A stretch of DNA of 64,000 nucleotides from Modicisalibacter sp033446685 (GTDB lineage Bacteria > Pseudomonadota > Gammaproteobacteria > Pseudomonadales > Halomonadaceae). The stretch spans positions 12,504-76,503 of the forward strand of contig NZ_JAWQLY010000015.1 in assembly GCF_033446685.1 (NCBI RefSeq). The letters run 5' to 3'. Below the pieces are notes generated by a model. It ran no database searches and was not told the DNA's origin. It worked only from the letters and a program-made list of their open reading frames with translations. The position numbers were made by a program, and so were the translations under genes. Positions 63,900 to 64,000 of this stretch are shown in pieces (within the stretch, counting starts at the first letter, position 1; each line of letters begins with the position of its first letter).

Positions 63900-64000
63900 T
63901 TATTCCTCCAACTTTTGCTCCATCTGCGGCAGGATCTCGAACAGGTCGCCGACCAGGCCATAGTCGGCCACCTGGAAGATCGGCGCCTCCTCGTCCTTGT
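63900..64000 (-). CDS. etfA: Electron transfer flavoprotein alpha subunit, 3' end only
   Basis: The last 33 residues are in the window, ending at TAA 63900-63902. The sequence EEAPIFQVADYGLVGDLFEI and PQMEQKLEE is the typical EtfA C-terminus around the FAD domain's final helix. The rest lies beyond the right edge. Confidence 0.88.
   Translation of the reverse strand, partial: KDEEAPIFQVADYGLVGDLFEILPQMEQKLEE

Overview
The window is a 64 kb piece of a GC-rich gammaproteobacterial chromosome. Gene content points to a salt-adapted marine or halophilic member of the Oceanospirillales, most like Halomonas or Chromohalobacter. The supporting genes are a BetT-type choline carrier, trehalose synthesis genes, a TRAP transporter, class Ib ribonucleotide reductase, a CPA1 Na+/H+ antiporter and glnA/ntrBC. 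This is inferred from protein content; no rRNA or other phylogenetic marker is present. I found no tRNA, rRNA, CRISPR array or insertion sequence. Both edges cut a gene: a TRAP large permease on the left and etfA on the right.

Layout. 1-2686 holds a TRAP dicarboxylate transporter (dctP, dctQ, dctM). 3143-7542 holds two superoxide dismutases (Mn type and Cu/Zn type), metF, a CDF zinc/cadmium exporter with a MerR-type operator, and an AEC permease. 7558-15841 is an eight-gene complex-I-like operon (nuoA, a nuoB/nuoD-like fusion, nuoH, J, K, L, M, N) with no NADH module and no visible ligands for the N2 cluster. 15950-17838 has a Csp-like copper-storage protein and an NhaP-type antiporter. 17945-23749 groups the activated-methyl-cycle genes ahcY (behind an SAH riboswitch) and metK with a Ser/Thr/Gly-rich lipoprotein and transketolase. 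23833-27735 is nrdHIEF with tandem NrdR-like boxes. 28295-34587 holds class I aldolase, ntrBC, a DUF4124 protein and glnA, with a sigma-54 promoter and NtrC sites readable in the DNA. 35193-41045 holds a glycosyltransferase-like protein, a polysaccharide deacetylase, typA, a DUF2231 membrane protein, a metallothionein and the start of an otsB/GH15/otsA operon that ends at 44220. 44649-49682 holds a YqhA-like protein, a YedK/HMCES protein, betT and an unknown exported protein. 49803-52708 is a znuCBA operon with a small His-rich leader protein and a Zur-like box. 52853-54529 is a chemoreceptor.

The right end looks mosaic. An AttEFGH-like ABC operon (ATPase 54764, large permease 55426, AttH-like lipocalin 62497) is split by about 4.5 kb carrying an orphan betaine-type binding protein, a DddP-like M24 enzyme, an Fe(II)/2-oxoglutarate oxygenase and a LysR regulator. 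An exact 22-bp direct repeat lies at both junctions (57951-57972 and 62479-62500). Removing one repeat plus the insert would restore a permease/attH junction with a four-base start/stop overlap.

The strongest candidates for an undescribed system are the complex-I-like operon, which seems to keep proton channels without electron-transfer cofactors, and the inserted onium-compound cassette with its DddP-like enzyme.
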